Assembly (NCBI RefSeq): GCF_002995785.1
Contig: NZ_PVXO01000066.1
Coordinates: forward strand, 81,803-145,802
DNA length: 64,000 nucleotides
Reading direction: 5' to 3'
From: Clostridium liquoris
GTDB lineage: Bacteria; Bacillota; Clostridia; Clostridiales; Clostridiaceae
Shown: positions 28,995 to 37,239 of the stretch, piece after piece
Numbering within the stretch: position 1 is the stretch's first letter
Layout of the letters: each line of letters opens with the position of its first letter
The notes under the pieces: model-generated
Seen by the model: only the letters and a program-made list of their open reading frames with translations
Told to the model about the DNA's origin: nothing
Databases searched by the model: none
Program-made: the position numbers and the translations under genes

Positions 28995-29655
28995 TAATTA
29001 GATTAACTAATGTATCTACTTGTGCTTCTGTTTCCGTTAATGTAAGTGTGTTGTCTATTATAAAATCTGCTATTTCTTTTTTTTCATCTAGAGACATCTG
29101 TGAATTTATTCTATTCATTACTTCATCCATATTTAATTTATCTCTTCCTTTTATCCTTTTAATTTGAGTATCCATATCTACCCAAACTAAAATTGTAAAA
29201 TCCATATCTTTATGAATATTTTGTTCTATTAAAGTTGGAGCATCTAAAATACAAGCTTTCTCAGCTTTTTTTTCATGTTCATGAAAGGAAATAATTATTT
29301 CCTTTTCTATATAAGGTATTATCATATCCTCATATTTTTTTCTTTTAGCTTCAGAAGAAAAAATATAACTTCCAAATTCTCTTCTTTTTAGATTTCCATT
29401 TTCATCAATAAATTCAGTTCCAAATTCCTCTGCAATATTTTTTAGAATGATTGGATATTTATCTAGCACCTGCCTAGCAATTATATCTGCATCTATTATG
29501 GGTATTCCCTTTTTGCTTAACATTCTAGATACAGTGCTTTTTCCGCTTCCAATTCCTCCTGTTAAACCTATTCTCAACGTTTTTCTATTGTATGCTTTAA
29601 AGCCTTGTTTATTTAAGCTATCTTCCTGAAGTATCCTTAAATCATTTAGCTTCAT
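28984..29655 (-). CDS. coaE: Dephospho-CoA kinase
   Basis: Catalyses the last step of coenzyme A synthesis, phosphorylation of the ribose 3'-OH of dephospho-CoA. I choose ATG 29653-29655 because AAGGTG stands eight bases before it; an ATG at 29673 is possible. This start overlaps the polA end, so translation is coupled. Walker A GGIGSGKST is at about 33-41, preceded by about 25 residues more than usual. The LID/substrate motif DADIIARQVL follows. The rest is normal. Confidence 0.93.
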   Translation of the reverse strand: MKLNDLRILQEDSLNKQGFKAYNRKTLRIGLTGGIGSGKSTVSRMLSKKGIPIIDADIIARQVLDKYPIILKNIAEEFGTEFIDENGNLKRREFGSYIFSSEAKRKKYEDMIIPYIEKEIIISFHEHEKKAEKACILDAPTLIEQNIHKDMDFTILVWVDMDTQIKRIKGRDKLNMDEVMNRINSQMSLDEKKEIADFIIDNTLTLTETEAQVDTLVNLINGL

Positions 29656-32281
29656 ACCAATTTTCACCTTCATTTATATCAACTTCTAAAGGAACACTAA
29701 GAGGCATAACATTTTCCATGGATTCTTTTACAATAGTCTTTACCTCTTCTAATTCGTCTTTATAAACATTTAATATAAGTTCATCATGAACCTGTAGTAT
29801 TAATGTACTTTTTAAGTGTCTTTTTTCAAGCTCATTATAAACTTTTACCATAGCCATTTTAATAATGTCCGCTGCACTGCCCTGTATTGGACTATTCATT
29901 GCAAGTCTTTCCCCTAATGCTTTGATCATCTTTTTAGAGTTGGCTATTTCTGGAATAAATCTTCTTCTATTTAATATTGTGGTGACATACATATCTTTTC
30001 CGGCTTTTTTCACTGTATCATCCATATATTTTTTTACATTTGGATATCTTTCAAAATAAGTGTCTATATACTCTTTAGCTTCTTTTCTTGATACTTTGAT
30101 ATCTTTTGCAAGACTAAAATCTCCTATACCATATACAATACCGAAGTTTACTGCTTTAGCATTACTTCTCATGGCAGGGGTAACTTCATCTATAGGAACC
30201 CTAAACACCTCTGATGCAGTTTTTGTATGAATATCATCATGATGCTTAAAGGCATTAATAAGATTTTCGTCATGTGCAATATGAGCAAGAACCCTTAATT
30301 CTATTTGTGAATAGTCCGCAGACACAATAACAGAATCCTTATCGTTTGGTACAAATACCTTTCTTATCTCCCTACCCATTTCATATTTTATAGGTATATT
30401 CTGCAAATTTGGCTCTGTACTTGAAAGCCTTCCTGTAGTAGTTACTGTTTGATTAAAACTGGAGTGAATTTTTCCGTCTTCATCAATTACATTTTTTAGT
30501 CCTTCAACATAGGTGGAATAAAGTTTTGTAAGTTGTCTGTAATAAGTGATTTTTTCAATTATAGGATGTTTTCCTTCTAGTGCTTCTAACACTTCTGCAT
30601 TAGTAGAATATCCCGTTTTAGTCCTCTTAATAACTGGTAAGTCTAATTTTTCAAAAAGAATTTTACCCAACTGTTTTGGAGAATTTATATTAAATTCTTC
30701 TCCTGACAGAGAATAAATCTCCTTTTGAACCTTTTCAATTTCCTTTGCAAATTTATCTCCTATATGGGTTAACATATCCTCATCCACCTTAAATCCATGG
30801 CTTTCCATAGAAGCTAAAACTGTGGTTAGCGGTAATTCTACTTCATAAAAAAGTTGCCCCATATTTAGCACATTTATTTGATTTTCCAATTCCTTATATA
30901 CTTCCTTTAATAAGGATGTTTCTCTTATTTTACCTTCATCATCATCATCGTTTATTATAATCTTTAAATATTGTTGGATTATAGTATCTAATTCATAATC
31001 CCCCCTAGAGGAATCTATTAAATAAGCAGCTATTTTTGTATCAAATTTTACTCCATTTAAGTCTACACCCATTTTATGGAGTATAGTGTGAGGTATTTTT
31101 ATATCATGGCATACTTTTTCTATTTTTTCATCTTCAAATATCTTTTTTAGGCATTTTATAGTTTCTTCATGATTTTCATTTAAAATTTTCTGCAAAGAAA
31201 TAATATAATTTTTTTCTTCAAAGTTAATGAATATTTTTTCTATATAACATTTAGAATATACATTTTCATTTAATATCTGAAATGTAATATATAATTTACT
31301 ATTTTTATATTCGGAACTTATTACATTAAATAAAGCTTTTAAATCTAATAGACACTCTATAAAATTATATTCTATTTTAATCTCATTATTCTTTTCTTCT
31401 ACTTTTTCAGAGTGAGGTAATTTATCTAACAAAGACTTAAACTGCAAATCTATAAAAATTTTTTTTACTCCCTCTTCATCATAGTTTTCATTTGATTTTA
31501 TAGAATCCAAATCTATGTCTATAGGAACTTCTCTCATTATGGTTGCTAGCTTTTTACTAAAAATCGCCTGCTCACTATATTCTATTAAATTTTCTTTTAT
31601 CTTTTTGCCGCTGATATTATCTATATTTTGAAGAACATTTTCTATACTTCCATATTCTTTTATAAGCTTAAAGGCAGTTTTCTCGCCTATACCAGGAACC
31701 CCTGGTATATTATCCGATGAGTCTCCCATTAACCCTTTTACATCTATAAACTGACTTGGAGTAACCCCCATTTCCTCTATCATTCTAGATTTATCATATA
31801 TTTCTTTTTCTGTTATACCTTTTTTAGTAATTATAACCTTTGTGCTGTCTGAGGCTAATTGAAGAGCATCCTTATCTCCTGTAACAATGTAAACTTCTAT
31901 TCCTTTCTCCTCAGCAAACCTTGAAAGGGTTCCTATTAAATCATCTGCCTCAAAGCCATCTATTTCAAATATATCAATAGCCAGTTTATGCAAAAGATCC
32001 TTTACCAATGGGAACTGTTCTGCTAATTCTTCCGGCATTCTTTTTCTTCCAGCCTTATAGTCTTTATACTCATTATGTCTAAAGGTAGGTGCACTTCTAT
32101 CAAAAGTACATACTATATAATCTGGAGCTATTTCCTCCTTCATTTTTAAAAGCATGGTAGTAAAGCCATACACTGCATTAGTATGTAATCCCTCATTATT
32201 GGTAAGAAGGGGTAATGCGTAAAAAGCTCTATTCATTAAACTATTTCCGTCTAAAATCAGTAATCTTTCTTTTCTTTCCAT
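29642..32281 (-). CDS. polA: DNA polymerase I
   Basis: A repair and Okazaki-fragment polymerase. I start at ATG 32279-32281 with GGAGAG eight bases upstream, giving 879 residues; a TTG 15 bases earlier is less likely. The N-terminal 5'-3' exonuclease domain (about 1-290) has LLILDGNSLMNRAFYAL and GDKDALQL. The middle 3'-5' exonuclease-like domain lacks the usual metal-binding motifs, as in other Firmicutes. The polymerase domain has motif A SADYSQIELR, the O-helix around RSNAKAVNFGIVYG and motif C LQVHDEL. It precedes coaE. Confidence 0.96.
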   Translation of the reverse strand: MERKERLLILDGNSLMNRAFYALPLLTNNEGLHTNAVYGFTTMLLKMKEEIAPDYIVCTFDRSAPTFRHNEYKDYKAGRKRMPEELAEQFPLVKDLLHKLAIDIFEIDGFEADDLIGTLSRFAEEKGIEVYIVTGDKDALQLASDSTKVIITKKGITEKEIYDKSRMIEEMGVTPSQFIDVKGLMGDSSDNIPGVPGIGEKTAFKLIKEYGSIENVLQNIDNISGKKIKENLIEYSEQAIFSKKLATIMREVPIDIDLDSIKSNENYDEEGVKKIFIDLQFKSLLDKLPHSEKVEEKNNEIKIEYNFIECLLDLKALFNVISSEYKNSKLYITFQILNENVYSKCYIEKIFINFEEKNYIISLQKILNENHEETIKCLKKIFEDEKIEKVCHDIKIPHTILHKMGVDLNGVKFDTKIAAYLIDSSRGDYELDTIIQQYLKIIINDDDDEGKIRETSLLKEVYKELENQINVLNMGQLFYEVELPLTTVLASMESHGFKVDEDMLTHIGDKFAKEIEKVQKEIYSLSGEEFNINSPKQLGKILFEKLDLPVIKRTKTGYSTNAEVLEALEGKHPIIEKITYYRQLTKLYSTYVEGLKNVIDEDGKIHSSFNQTVTTTGRLSSTEPNLQNIPIKYEMGREIRKVFVPNDKDSVIVSADYSQIELRVLAHIAHDENLINAFKHHDDIHTKTASEVFRVPIDEVTPAMRSNAKAVNFGIVYGIGDFSLAKDIKVSRKEAKEYIDTYFERYPNVKKYMDDTVKKAGKDMYVTTILNRRRFIPEIANSKKMIKALGERLAMNSPIQGSAADIIKMAMVKVYNELEKRHLKSTLILQVHDELILNVYKDELEEVKTIVKESMENVMPLSVPLEVDINEGENWYEAK

Positions 32282-32304
32282 AAATAATCTCTCCAATCAG
32301 ATAT

Positions 32305-33450
32305 CTATCTTAAATAAACTGTTCCTCTATAATAATTTATGCTTCTTTTAAGTTCAAAAAACTCATCTGCAGTAAATTTGTTCATAATTTCTCTTAAAAT
32401 ATAAAAAGCTACTACATTTTCTAGCACTATAGAAGCTGGTATTACAGCAGATACATCTGAACGTTCATATCTGGTGCTAGTTTCTTTCTTTTTTCTTAAA
32501 TCAACAGTACCTATATCTTTCTTTATAGATGGTATAGGTTTTATATATACTTTTATTTCTATATTTTCACCATTTGATACCCCTGCCTCTATTCCACCAC
32601 AATTATTTGTCTTTCTTTTAATATTTCCATTTTCATAGATAATTTCATCATTAAAGGTGCTGCCCCTTAAATTCAAATCTAAACCATTGCCAAATTCTAT
32701 AGCCTTTACTCCTTGAACAGACATGATACCATAACTTAATATAGCATCTAATTTTCTATCCCATTGTGAGTAACTGCCAACCCCTATAGGAACACCTTTT
32801 ATTGAAAGAAATACACTTCCTCCTATAGTTTCTCCCTGTTCTTTACAAATATCAATCTTTTTAATAAAGCCCTTTTCTACTTCTGCATTATAACATCTAA
32901 CTGGGCTCTTATTTATTTTTCCATATATGGTATCATCATAGATATCCACTGCATCATCATAAAGATTTCCTAAACTATGTACTTTACTTCTTATTTCTAT
33001 ACCTAATTCTTTGAGTATTTCTTTGCATAGAGCACCCACTGCTGTTCTTATGGAAGTTTCCCTAGCAGAAGTTCTTTCAATAGTGTCCCTTATATCACCA
33101 GTACCATATTTAAAATATCCAACTAGATCCCCATGACCTGGTCTAGGTACAACTATTTTTTCCTCTGACTTTGGTTCCTTGCCAATTATTTCTTTCCAAT
33201 TTTCGTAATCCTTATTGTATATCACCATAGTTATAGGATTCCCTGTAGTATTTTTCCCTCTTACACCTGATAAAAATTCTACTCTATCCTCTTCTAAGTT
33301 CATCCTTTCTCCTCTACCATAGCCACTTTGTCTTCTTTTCAGTTCATTATTGATAAAATCTATGTCAATATTAAAATTTGAAGGTATTCCATCTATTATA
33401 GATATCATAGCCTTTCCATGAGATTCACCTGCATCTAAAAACCTAAGCAT
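32305..33450 (-). CDS. aroC: Chorismate synthase
   Basis: Converts EPSP to chorismate, the last step of the shikimate pathway, using reduced FMN. The start is ATG 33448-33450, following GGGAGAG by about eight bases; an in-frame ATG 15 bases upstream overlaps this ribosome binding site. The protein has 381 residues, with RFLDAGESHGKAM, the basic RRQSGYGRG motif, RPGHGDLVGYFKYG, and SARETSIRTAVGA. It precedes polA; no other aro gene is present here. Confidence 0.95.
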   Translation of the reverse strand: MLRFLDAGESHGKAMISIIDGIPSNFNIDIDFINNELKRRQSGYGRGERMNLEEDRVEFLSGVRGKNTTGNPITMVIYNKDYENWKEIIGKEPKSEEKIVVPRPGHGDLVGYFKYGTGDIRDTIERTSARETSIRTAVGALCKEILKELGIEIRSKVHSLGNLYDDAVDIYDDTIYGKINKSPVRCYNAEVEKGFIKKIDICKEQGETIGGSVFLSIKGVPIGVGSYSQWDRKLDAILSYGIMSVQGVKAIEFGNGLDLNLRGSTFNDEIIYENGNIKRKTNNCGGIEAGVSNGENIEIKVYIKPIPSIKKDIGTVDLRKKKETSTRYERSDVSAVIPASIVLENVVAFYILREIMNKFTADEFFELKRSINYYRGTVYLR

Positions 33451-33580
33451 ATTTATCTCTCCCATTTGAAATAATAATTTATATATACTATTTTACATAT
33501 TATTTTACTATAAATCAGCTTTTTATTAAAATTAATGATTTTTTATAATTACAAATTCTATTTTCTCCTTTTATAGACTA

Positions 33581-33610
33581 TTATAAGCCATTATAAGCCG
33601 TTATAAGCCT
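33581..33610. repeat. Three direct 10-bp repeats in the aroC / 33744 intergenic region
   Basis: TTATAAGCC plus one variable base is repeated three times without gaps in the 293-base region between divergent genes. Ten-base spacing places the copies on one face of the DNA helix, which could suit an operator. The remainder of the region is plain AT-rich DNA. Confidence 0.8.
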
Positions 33611-33743
33611 TCAAAATCATTTTTTATATTACTTTTTTTTACTTTCTTTTTTAATCACATTGTTTTACCCCACTTTGCAATTTGATTATTGTGCATTTTT
33701 TCACTAAATTATAAATATTAAATAAATCTTTGGAGGCACGACT

Positions 33744-34409
33744 ATGAATAAACTTCAATATGAAAATACAAATAATATACCTGTTTTTAAATGTAATCTT
33801 TGTGGTCATTGTTCAGGAATCCTAGAAGCCACATCCTATACAAATATAAAGAATAGAGGCTGTTGCTGGTATTTCCCTAAATATAACTTAGTGGATATAA
33901 AAAATATTATAACCATAGGAAAAAAGAATTTTATATATGTTTTATTAAATATGAAAAATACTGTTATTAACAAATATAATATTGAGGTGAAAGGAACCTT
34001 TGATGAAGAAAAGTATTTAGAATTTATAAAGGGAAATCCTAATAGCATAGAAGATAATTTTGATCCTAAATTATTTTTTAAAGTATGTGCTTTTTCTAGA
34101 CCAGATGGATGTCATCTAGATTTTAGTTTAAGACCACATCCCTGCAACCTATATCTGTGCAGAACGGTTGTAAGTTGTTGTGGGGAAGTGTATAAAAATT
34201 ATTCTCGTGAAAGAAAGGATTATTATGCCTACTGTAATTATTTTGATGAGAGCATTAGGCAAATTCTAACGGAGAAAAAGGTTAATCTACAATCAGATCC
34301 TTTTAAAGCTATAGAAATAATAGAGGACTTCCAAATGCCACCTTTTGGCGGAGGGAACTTCGAAAGCATTGAATTTTTCCCACATAATTATGGTAAAAAA
34401 GTAGGTTAG
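33744..34409 (+). CDS. Cysteine-rich protein of unknown function
   Basis: A soluble 221-residue protein that I do not recognise. Cysteines cluster in two groups: C17, C20, C23 with C40-C41 (CNLCGHC ... GCC), and C115, C123, C134, C139, C145-C146 (CAFSRPDGC ... PCNLYLC ... SCC). The pattern suggests iron-sulfur or zinc binding, somewhat like YkgJ-type zinc/iron-chelating domains, but the order is not a clean match. There is no signal peptide. GGAGGCACGACT precedes the ATG. It is monocistronic, divergent from aroC, and has its own terminator. Confidence 0.75.
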   Translation: MNKLQYENTNNIPVFKCNLCGHCSGILEATSYTNIKNRGCCWYFPKYNLVDIKNIITIGKKNFIYVLLNMKNTVINKYNIEVKGTFDEEKYLEFIKGNPNSIEDNFDPKLFFKVCAFSRPDGCHLDFSLRPHPCNLYLCRTVVSCCGEVYKNYSRERKDYYAYCNYFDESIRQILTEKKVNLQSDPFKAIEIIEDFQMPPFGGGNFESIEFFPHNYGKKVG

Positions 34410-34434
34410 TGATAATCACTAATCTACTTTTTCT
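34400..34434 (+). terminator. Terminator after the Cys-rich gene
   Basis: GTAGGTTAGTGAT pairs with ATCACTAATCTAC, overlapping the stop codon, and is followed by TTTTTC. Confidence 0.85.
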
Positions 34435-34475
34435 ATAGTATTTCTATATTGACAGGTTCAATCAATACTATAGAA
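34431..34475. repeat. Inverted repeat before tRNA-Leu(CAA)
   Basis: TTTCTATAGTATT and AATACTATAGAAA are perfect inverted copies separated by about 20 bases (TTCTATATTGACAGGTTCAATC region). It lies between the previous terminator and the tRNA promoter. Function is unknown; it could be an operator or the scar of a mobile element. Confidence 0.6.
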
Positions 34476-34482
34476 ATTTATC

Positions 34483-34511
34483 TTGACTTATATTGGTCAA
34501 TATGTTATTAT
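34483..34511 (+). promoter_or_regulatory. Promoter of tRNA-Leu(CAA)
   Basis: TTGACT (34483-34488) and TATTAT (34506-34511) with a 17-base spacer lie 14 bases before the tRNA. Confidence 0.8.
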
Positions 34512-34524
34512 TTTTTTAGCACGA

Positions 34525-34611
34525 GCCGGAGTGGTGGAATTGGCAGACGCAACGGATTCAAAATCCGTCGTTGGTAACAACGTGCGGGTTCAAGTCCCGC
34601 CTTCGGCACCA
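34525..34611 (+). tRNA. tRNA-Leu (anticodon CAA)
   Basis: Cloverleaf with GCCGGAG/CTTCGGC acceptor stem, anticodon loop TTCAAAA (CAA), long variable arm CGTTGGTAACAACG, GGTTCAAGTCC T-arm and encoded CCA. It reads UUG codons. Confidence 0.98.
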
Positions 34612-34628
34612 TTTATATATCTATGTTA

Positions 34629-34664
34629 AGAGCACTTTGGATTTATATTCCAAAGTGCTTTTTT
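34629..34664 (+). terminator. Terminator after tRNA-Leu(CAA)
   Basis: AGCACTTTGGA and TCCAAAGTGCT form a strong stem followed by TTTTTT. Confidence 0.9.
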
Positions 34665-34691
34665 CTTGTCTTTGCTAACATACTTTAACTT

Positions 34692-34916
34692 CTATAACTC
34701 CATCCCATTAAGTATATCTCTAAGCTTCTTCAATTCATCTGCAGTAAGGGTTACACCCTTTCCCATCTTCTTATGCTCTGCATCCCAGTCTCTTAAATCA
34801 TACTTTGGCTCTTTATCGTTCCAAGAAATTAAGTTTAGTTCTTTCTTCCAGCCTTTTGGGGATTCTGAAAGAGCACCGACGCTTTCTTTGATTTCAAATT
34901 TTATTTCTGTTACCAT
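34692..34916 (-). CDS. PC4/YdbC family ssDNA-binding protein
   Basis: A 74-residue protein of the YdbC/PC4-like family, small homodimeric single-stranded nucleic-acid binders related to eukaryotic coactivator PC4. The pattern EIKFEIKESVGALSES, GWKKELNLISWND and PKYDLRDWDAEHKKMGKGVTL is typical, ending in a helix. GGAGGTTTAT stands before the ATG. It is alone, converging on the tRNA-Leu terminator. Confidence 0.85.
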   Translation of the reverse strand: MVTEIKFEIKESVGALSESPKGWKKELNLISWNDKEPKYDLRDWDAEHKKMGKGVTLTADELKKLRDILNGMEL

Positions 34917-35098
34917 TTTTATAAACCTCCGTATTATAAAAACATTTGTTGAAGTAAGTCTCTTTTCCCATTGGTTTAGTTATTGAGGTTTCCCCTGTTC
35001 TTTTTCAATCTTTTAATCTAATACTAGTCCTTGCTGATATTCTCTCCCTACGTGAAAAAATCTTTAATCATTATTAATTCTTAACTATTAATTGTATT

Positions 35099-35470
35099 TT
35101 ATTTCTCTCCCATATACCCAATTCTTTCAATTATATTCTCCTTTAGCTTTTCAAACGCCTCGGCATACTGCTCTTTTATATTCTCACAAATCTCTATAGC
35201 ATTGCTTTCATTATACATATGAGATATAGAGTTCCTATCCATAAGCATATTCATCCATAGTTTTTCGTCTTGAATTATTCCTGCTGAAAATGCTTCTTTC
35301 AATACTGATTTAGGAGAATTTAACCCGATTAACCCCTCATCTTCAAATACATCATTATTTAAGTAGCTCTTATAGTATATATACTCTCCTAGTTTTAGTG
35401 CTAAACCTTCATTGTTATAGTTTGCATAAGAGTTCTCAACTGTATTAATAAACTGTAATTTCTTTAGCAC
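35099..35470 (-). pseudogene. HI0074/HEPN-type nucleotidyltransferase-partner fragment
   Basis: The reading frame of about 123 residues ends with the signature of HI0074-like HEPN proteins, which pair with minimal nucleotidyltransferases as toxin-antitoxin-like modules: SPKSVLKEAFSAGII, MLMDRNSISHMYNE and an amphipathic C-terminal helix. The first 45 residues match poorly. No nucleotidyltransferase gene is next to it and no ribosome binding site precedes the first ATG. Instead, the frame continues upstream into the end of the CWB2 fragment through a one-base shift. I read it as the 3' part of a broken or fused gene. Confidence 0.65.
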
Positions 35471-35478
35471 TGCATCAC

Positions 35479-35853
35479 TTACAACGCCCTGTCCGATATA
35501 GCTCCTGTACCTCCAATAACATAAATATTAGGATTAACAGACTGACTCTTTATGAAACTTTCAACATTATCCGAAATTGCTTCCTTTCCAACAAGTATTA
35601 TAGGTCTTTGGTTTCTAGCAGATACCGCTGCTATAGATAATGCATCTGGAAAGTTTTCTCCTGAAGTAATATATAAATCCTTGTTAGGTACTGAGTAATC
35701 TATACCCAAATTCTTTGCAATCTCAATTGATGTAGCATATCTGTCATTCCCACCAAATCTTTCAATTGACACTGCCGCCTGCACTTCTACCGGTAAAATA
35801 ATAACCATGACAAATAGAAATATTGTTGATAATAATAGTTTGATTTTTTTCAT
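35479..35853 (-). pseudogene. Truncated cell wall-binding repeat 2 (CWB2) protein
   Basis: A 124-residue fragment of a surface protein. Residues 1-26 are a signal peptide (ends VEVQAA). One CWB2 (Pfam 04122) unit follows: ERFGGNDRYATSIEIAKNL, LYITSGENFPDALSIAA and YVIGGTGAISD. CWB2 proteins normally carry three such units to grip anionic wall polymer, so one unit is too few. The frame stops after SDRAL, but VVSDAVLKKL continues in the next frame, which points to a frameshift at about 35475-35480. The gene upstream has no obvious partner. Confidence 0.8.
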
Positions 35854-36056
35854 CTCAGGTACTCCCCCTATTTTAAAATATCTGACACTCTTTCATAATA
35901 TATTTAAGCCATCAATTATTCAATTGGTAATGTTATCCTTAAATAATAAAGTAGTCATCGGATAAAAATTGATCTATAGGAATTAAATAGTGTGATATTT
36001 ACAAAATATGCTATAATTGATTGAAAGATAAATAGTAATTTAGAAAGGGGCAGCAT

Positions 36057-36242
36057 ATGGAATATTATTCACAAAAAGAACTTGAAGGTGCGTTAAAACT
36101 CATATCTTCTACTATTAGCAAGTGTGAAAAAATGCAATTAAAATTTGAAGAGGGTACATCACAATATTCTCTTTTAAAGAACAGAATTAAGGCATTGTAT
36201 GCTTCAAAGGACTTCATAGAAAATGAAATATCGAATTTGTAG
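36057..36242 (+). CDS. Small helical hypothetical protein
   Basis: A 61-residue protein, highly charged and predicted as two helices (KELEGALKLISSTISKCEKM and SLLKNRIKALYASKDFIENE). I do not recognise it. GAAAGGGGCAGC precedes the ATG by about seven bases and a TATAAT stands about 45 bases upstream, so expression is plausible. No signal peptide or membrane segment is seen. It lies in a stretch of gene remnants. Confidence 0.6.
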   Translation: MEYYSQKELEGALKLISSTISKCEKMQLKFEEGTSQYSLLKNRIKALYASKDFIENEISNL

Positions 36243-36281
36243 ATAAGATTTGGATAAGGACTATTTATATTTTTGAAATAA

Positions 36282-36407
36282 GGGGAAAATATTATAGATA
36301 TACAACATGTGGGAAGTACATCGATTAAGAAAGTATACGCTAAACCGACACTCGATATTGCAGTTGTATTGAAATCATTTGAAGTTATGCTGACTTCTTC
36401 ATTATAA
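36282..36407 (+). pseudogene. GrpB family nucleotidyltransferase-like remnant
   Basis: An open stretch of about 40 codons without a start encodes DIQHVGSTSIKKVYAKPTLD and then IAVVL, the diagnostic core of the GrpB (UPF0157) family (usual form HIGSTSVPGLxAKPIIDI). The upstream part is out of frame and the rest of the gene is missing. It is a decayed fragment of a roughly 170-residue gene. Confidence 0.8.
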
Positions 36408-36503
36408 TCACAAGCATATCCTTCTCCCATATTTATCCACAAATATGTTATAATTAATTCGTACCAGTAAGATAGTAGGAATTTTTATTATAGGAGGTTA
36501 AGT

Positions 36504-36659
36504 ATGAATAAAGAGTTTTATGTTGGATGGGGAACCTTAGCACTGATTAATGCGGGGCTTGCTCAAGGTAAAAACAGATCTGGTCTTAATTGGTTTCTGC
36601 TGTCTTTGCTCCTCGGACCAATAGCAACCTTTTGTCTAGTTACATCTGATAAAAAATAA
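36504..36659 (+). CDS. Small hydrophobic protein, possible membrane peptide
   Basis: A 51-residue ORF with a textbook ribosome binding site (AGGAGGT, seven bases before ATG). It contains a hydrophobic segment, NWFLLSLLLGPIATFCLVT (about 29-47), preceded by a glycine-rich region with GLAQGKNRSGL. The layout RSGLNWFLLSLLLGPIA resembles short superinfection- or phage-associated membrane proteins, but I assign no function. It is followed by the bidirectional terminator of the molybdenum hydroxylase operon. Confidence 0.65.
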   Translation: MNKEFYVGWGTLALINAGLAQGKNRSGLNWFLLSLLLGPIATFCLVTSDKK

Positions 36660-36718
36660 AGGTTTTACATGGAATTAGTATTAGATGTTTTTATCCTAGG
36701 TGTATAACTTTATACAAA

Positions 36719-36746
36719 AAAACACCTGCAATACAGGTGTTTTCAT
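36719..36746. terminator. Bidirectional terminator between the small ORF and the Mo-hydroxylase operon
   Basis: AACACCTG and CAGGTGTT form a tight stem flanked by A-runs and T-runs on both strands; it serves the minus-strand operon and probably also the plus-strand small gene. Confidence 0.88.
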
Positions 36747-36771
36747 CAAAACCTAAATATTAAAAAGCTCA

Positions 36772-37236
36772 TCACTTTGCCATAATTGATTTTATTGCAT
36801 CCTTTATTTCCTCATAACCAGTACATCTGCAAATATTGGATTGCAGCCACTGCTCTATTACATGATCATTTGCATCAGGATGTATATTAGCTAAGGCATG
36901 ACAAACCATCAAAAATCCTGATGTACAATATCCACATTGAAAGCCCCAATTATCCACAAAAGCCTTTTGTATTGGTGCATTTTCTAAACCCTCCACAGTA
37001 ACTATTTTTTTACCTATTGCCTCAACTGTCAGCATTAAACAAGATTTTACAGGCCATCCATCTGCAAGAACAGTACATGCGCCGCAATCTCCATTTTCAC
37101 ATCCTGGTTTAGCCCCTGTAAGCCCCAATTCGTTTCGAAGGGTATATAGTAAAATGTCTGATGGCTTTGCAGCAACTTCCCTATCTTCTCCATTTATATT
37201 TAATGTTATTATTGATTTACCAGAGACTTTTAGCAT
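36772..37236 (-). CDS. Molybdenum hydroxylase, 2Fe-2S subunit
   Basis: A 154-residue small subunit of a xanthine dehydrogenase / CO dehydrogenase-type enzyme, carrying electrons from molybdopterin to FAD. A plant-type 2Fe-2S domain (CENGDCGACTVLADGWPVKSC) is followed by the helical 2Fe-2S domain (CGYCTSGFLMVCHAL ... NICRCTGYEEI). All eight cluster cysteines are present. It is last of three genes in the order Mo subunit, FAD subunit, FeS subunit, with 3 bases between it and the FAD gene. Confidence 0.93.
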   Translation of the reverse strand: MLKVSGKSIITLNINGEDREVAAKPSDILLYTLRNELGLTGAKPGCENGDCGACTVLADGWPVKSCLMLTVEAIGKKIVTVEGLENAPIQKAFVDNWGFQCGYCTSGFLMVCHALANIHPDANDHVIEQWLQSNICRCTGYEEIKDAIKSIMAK

Positions 37237-37239
37237 TGT

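Noticed and set aside
36065..36442. 125-codon minus-strand ORF
   Set aside because: Covers the antisense of the 61-residue gene and the GrpB remnant, whose homology is on the plus strand.
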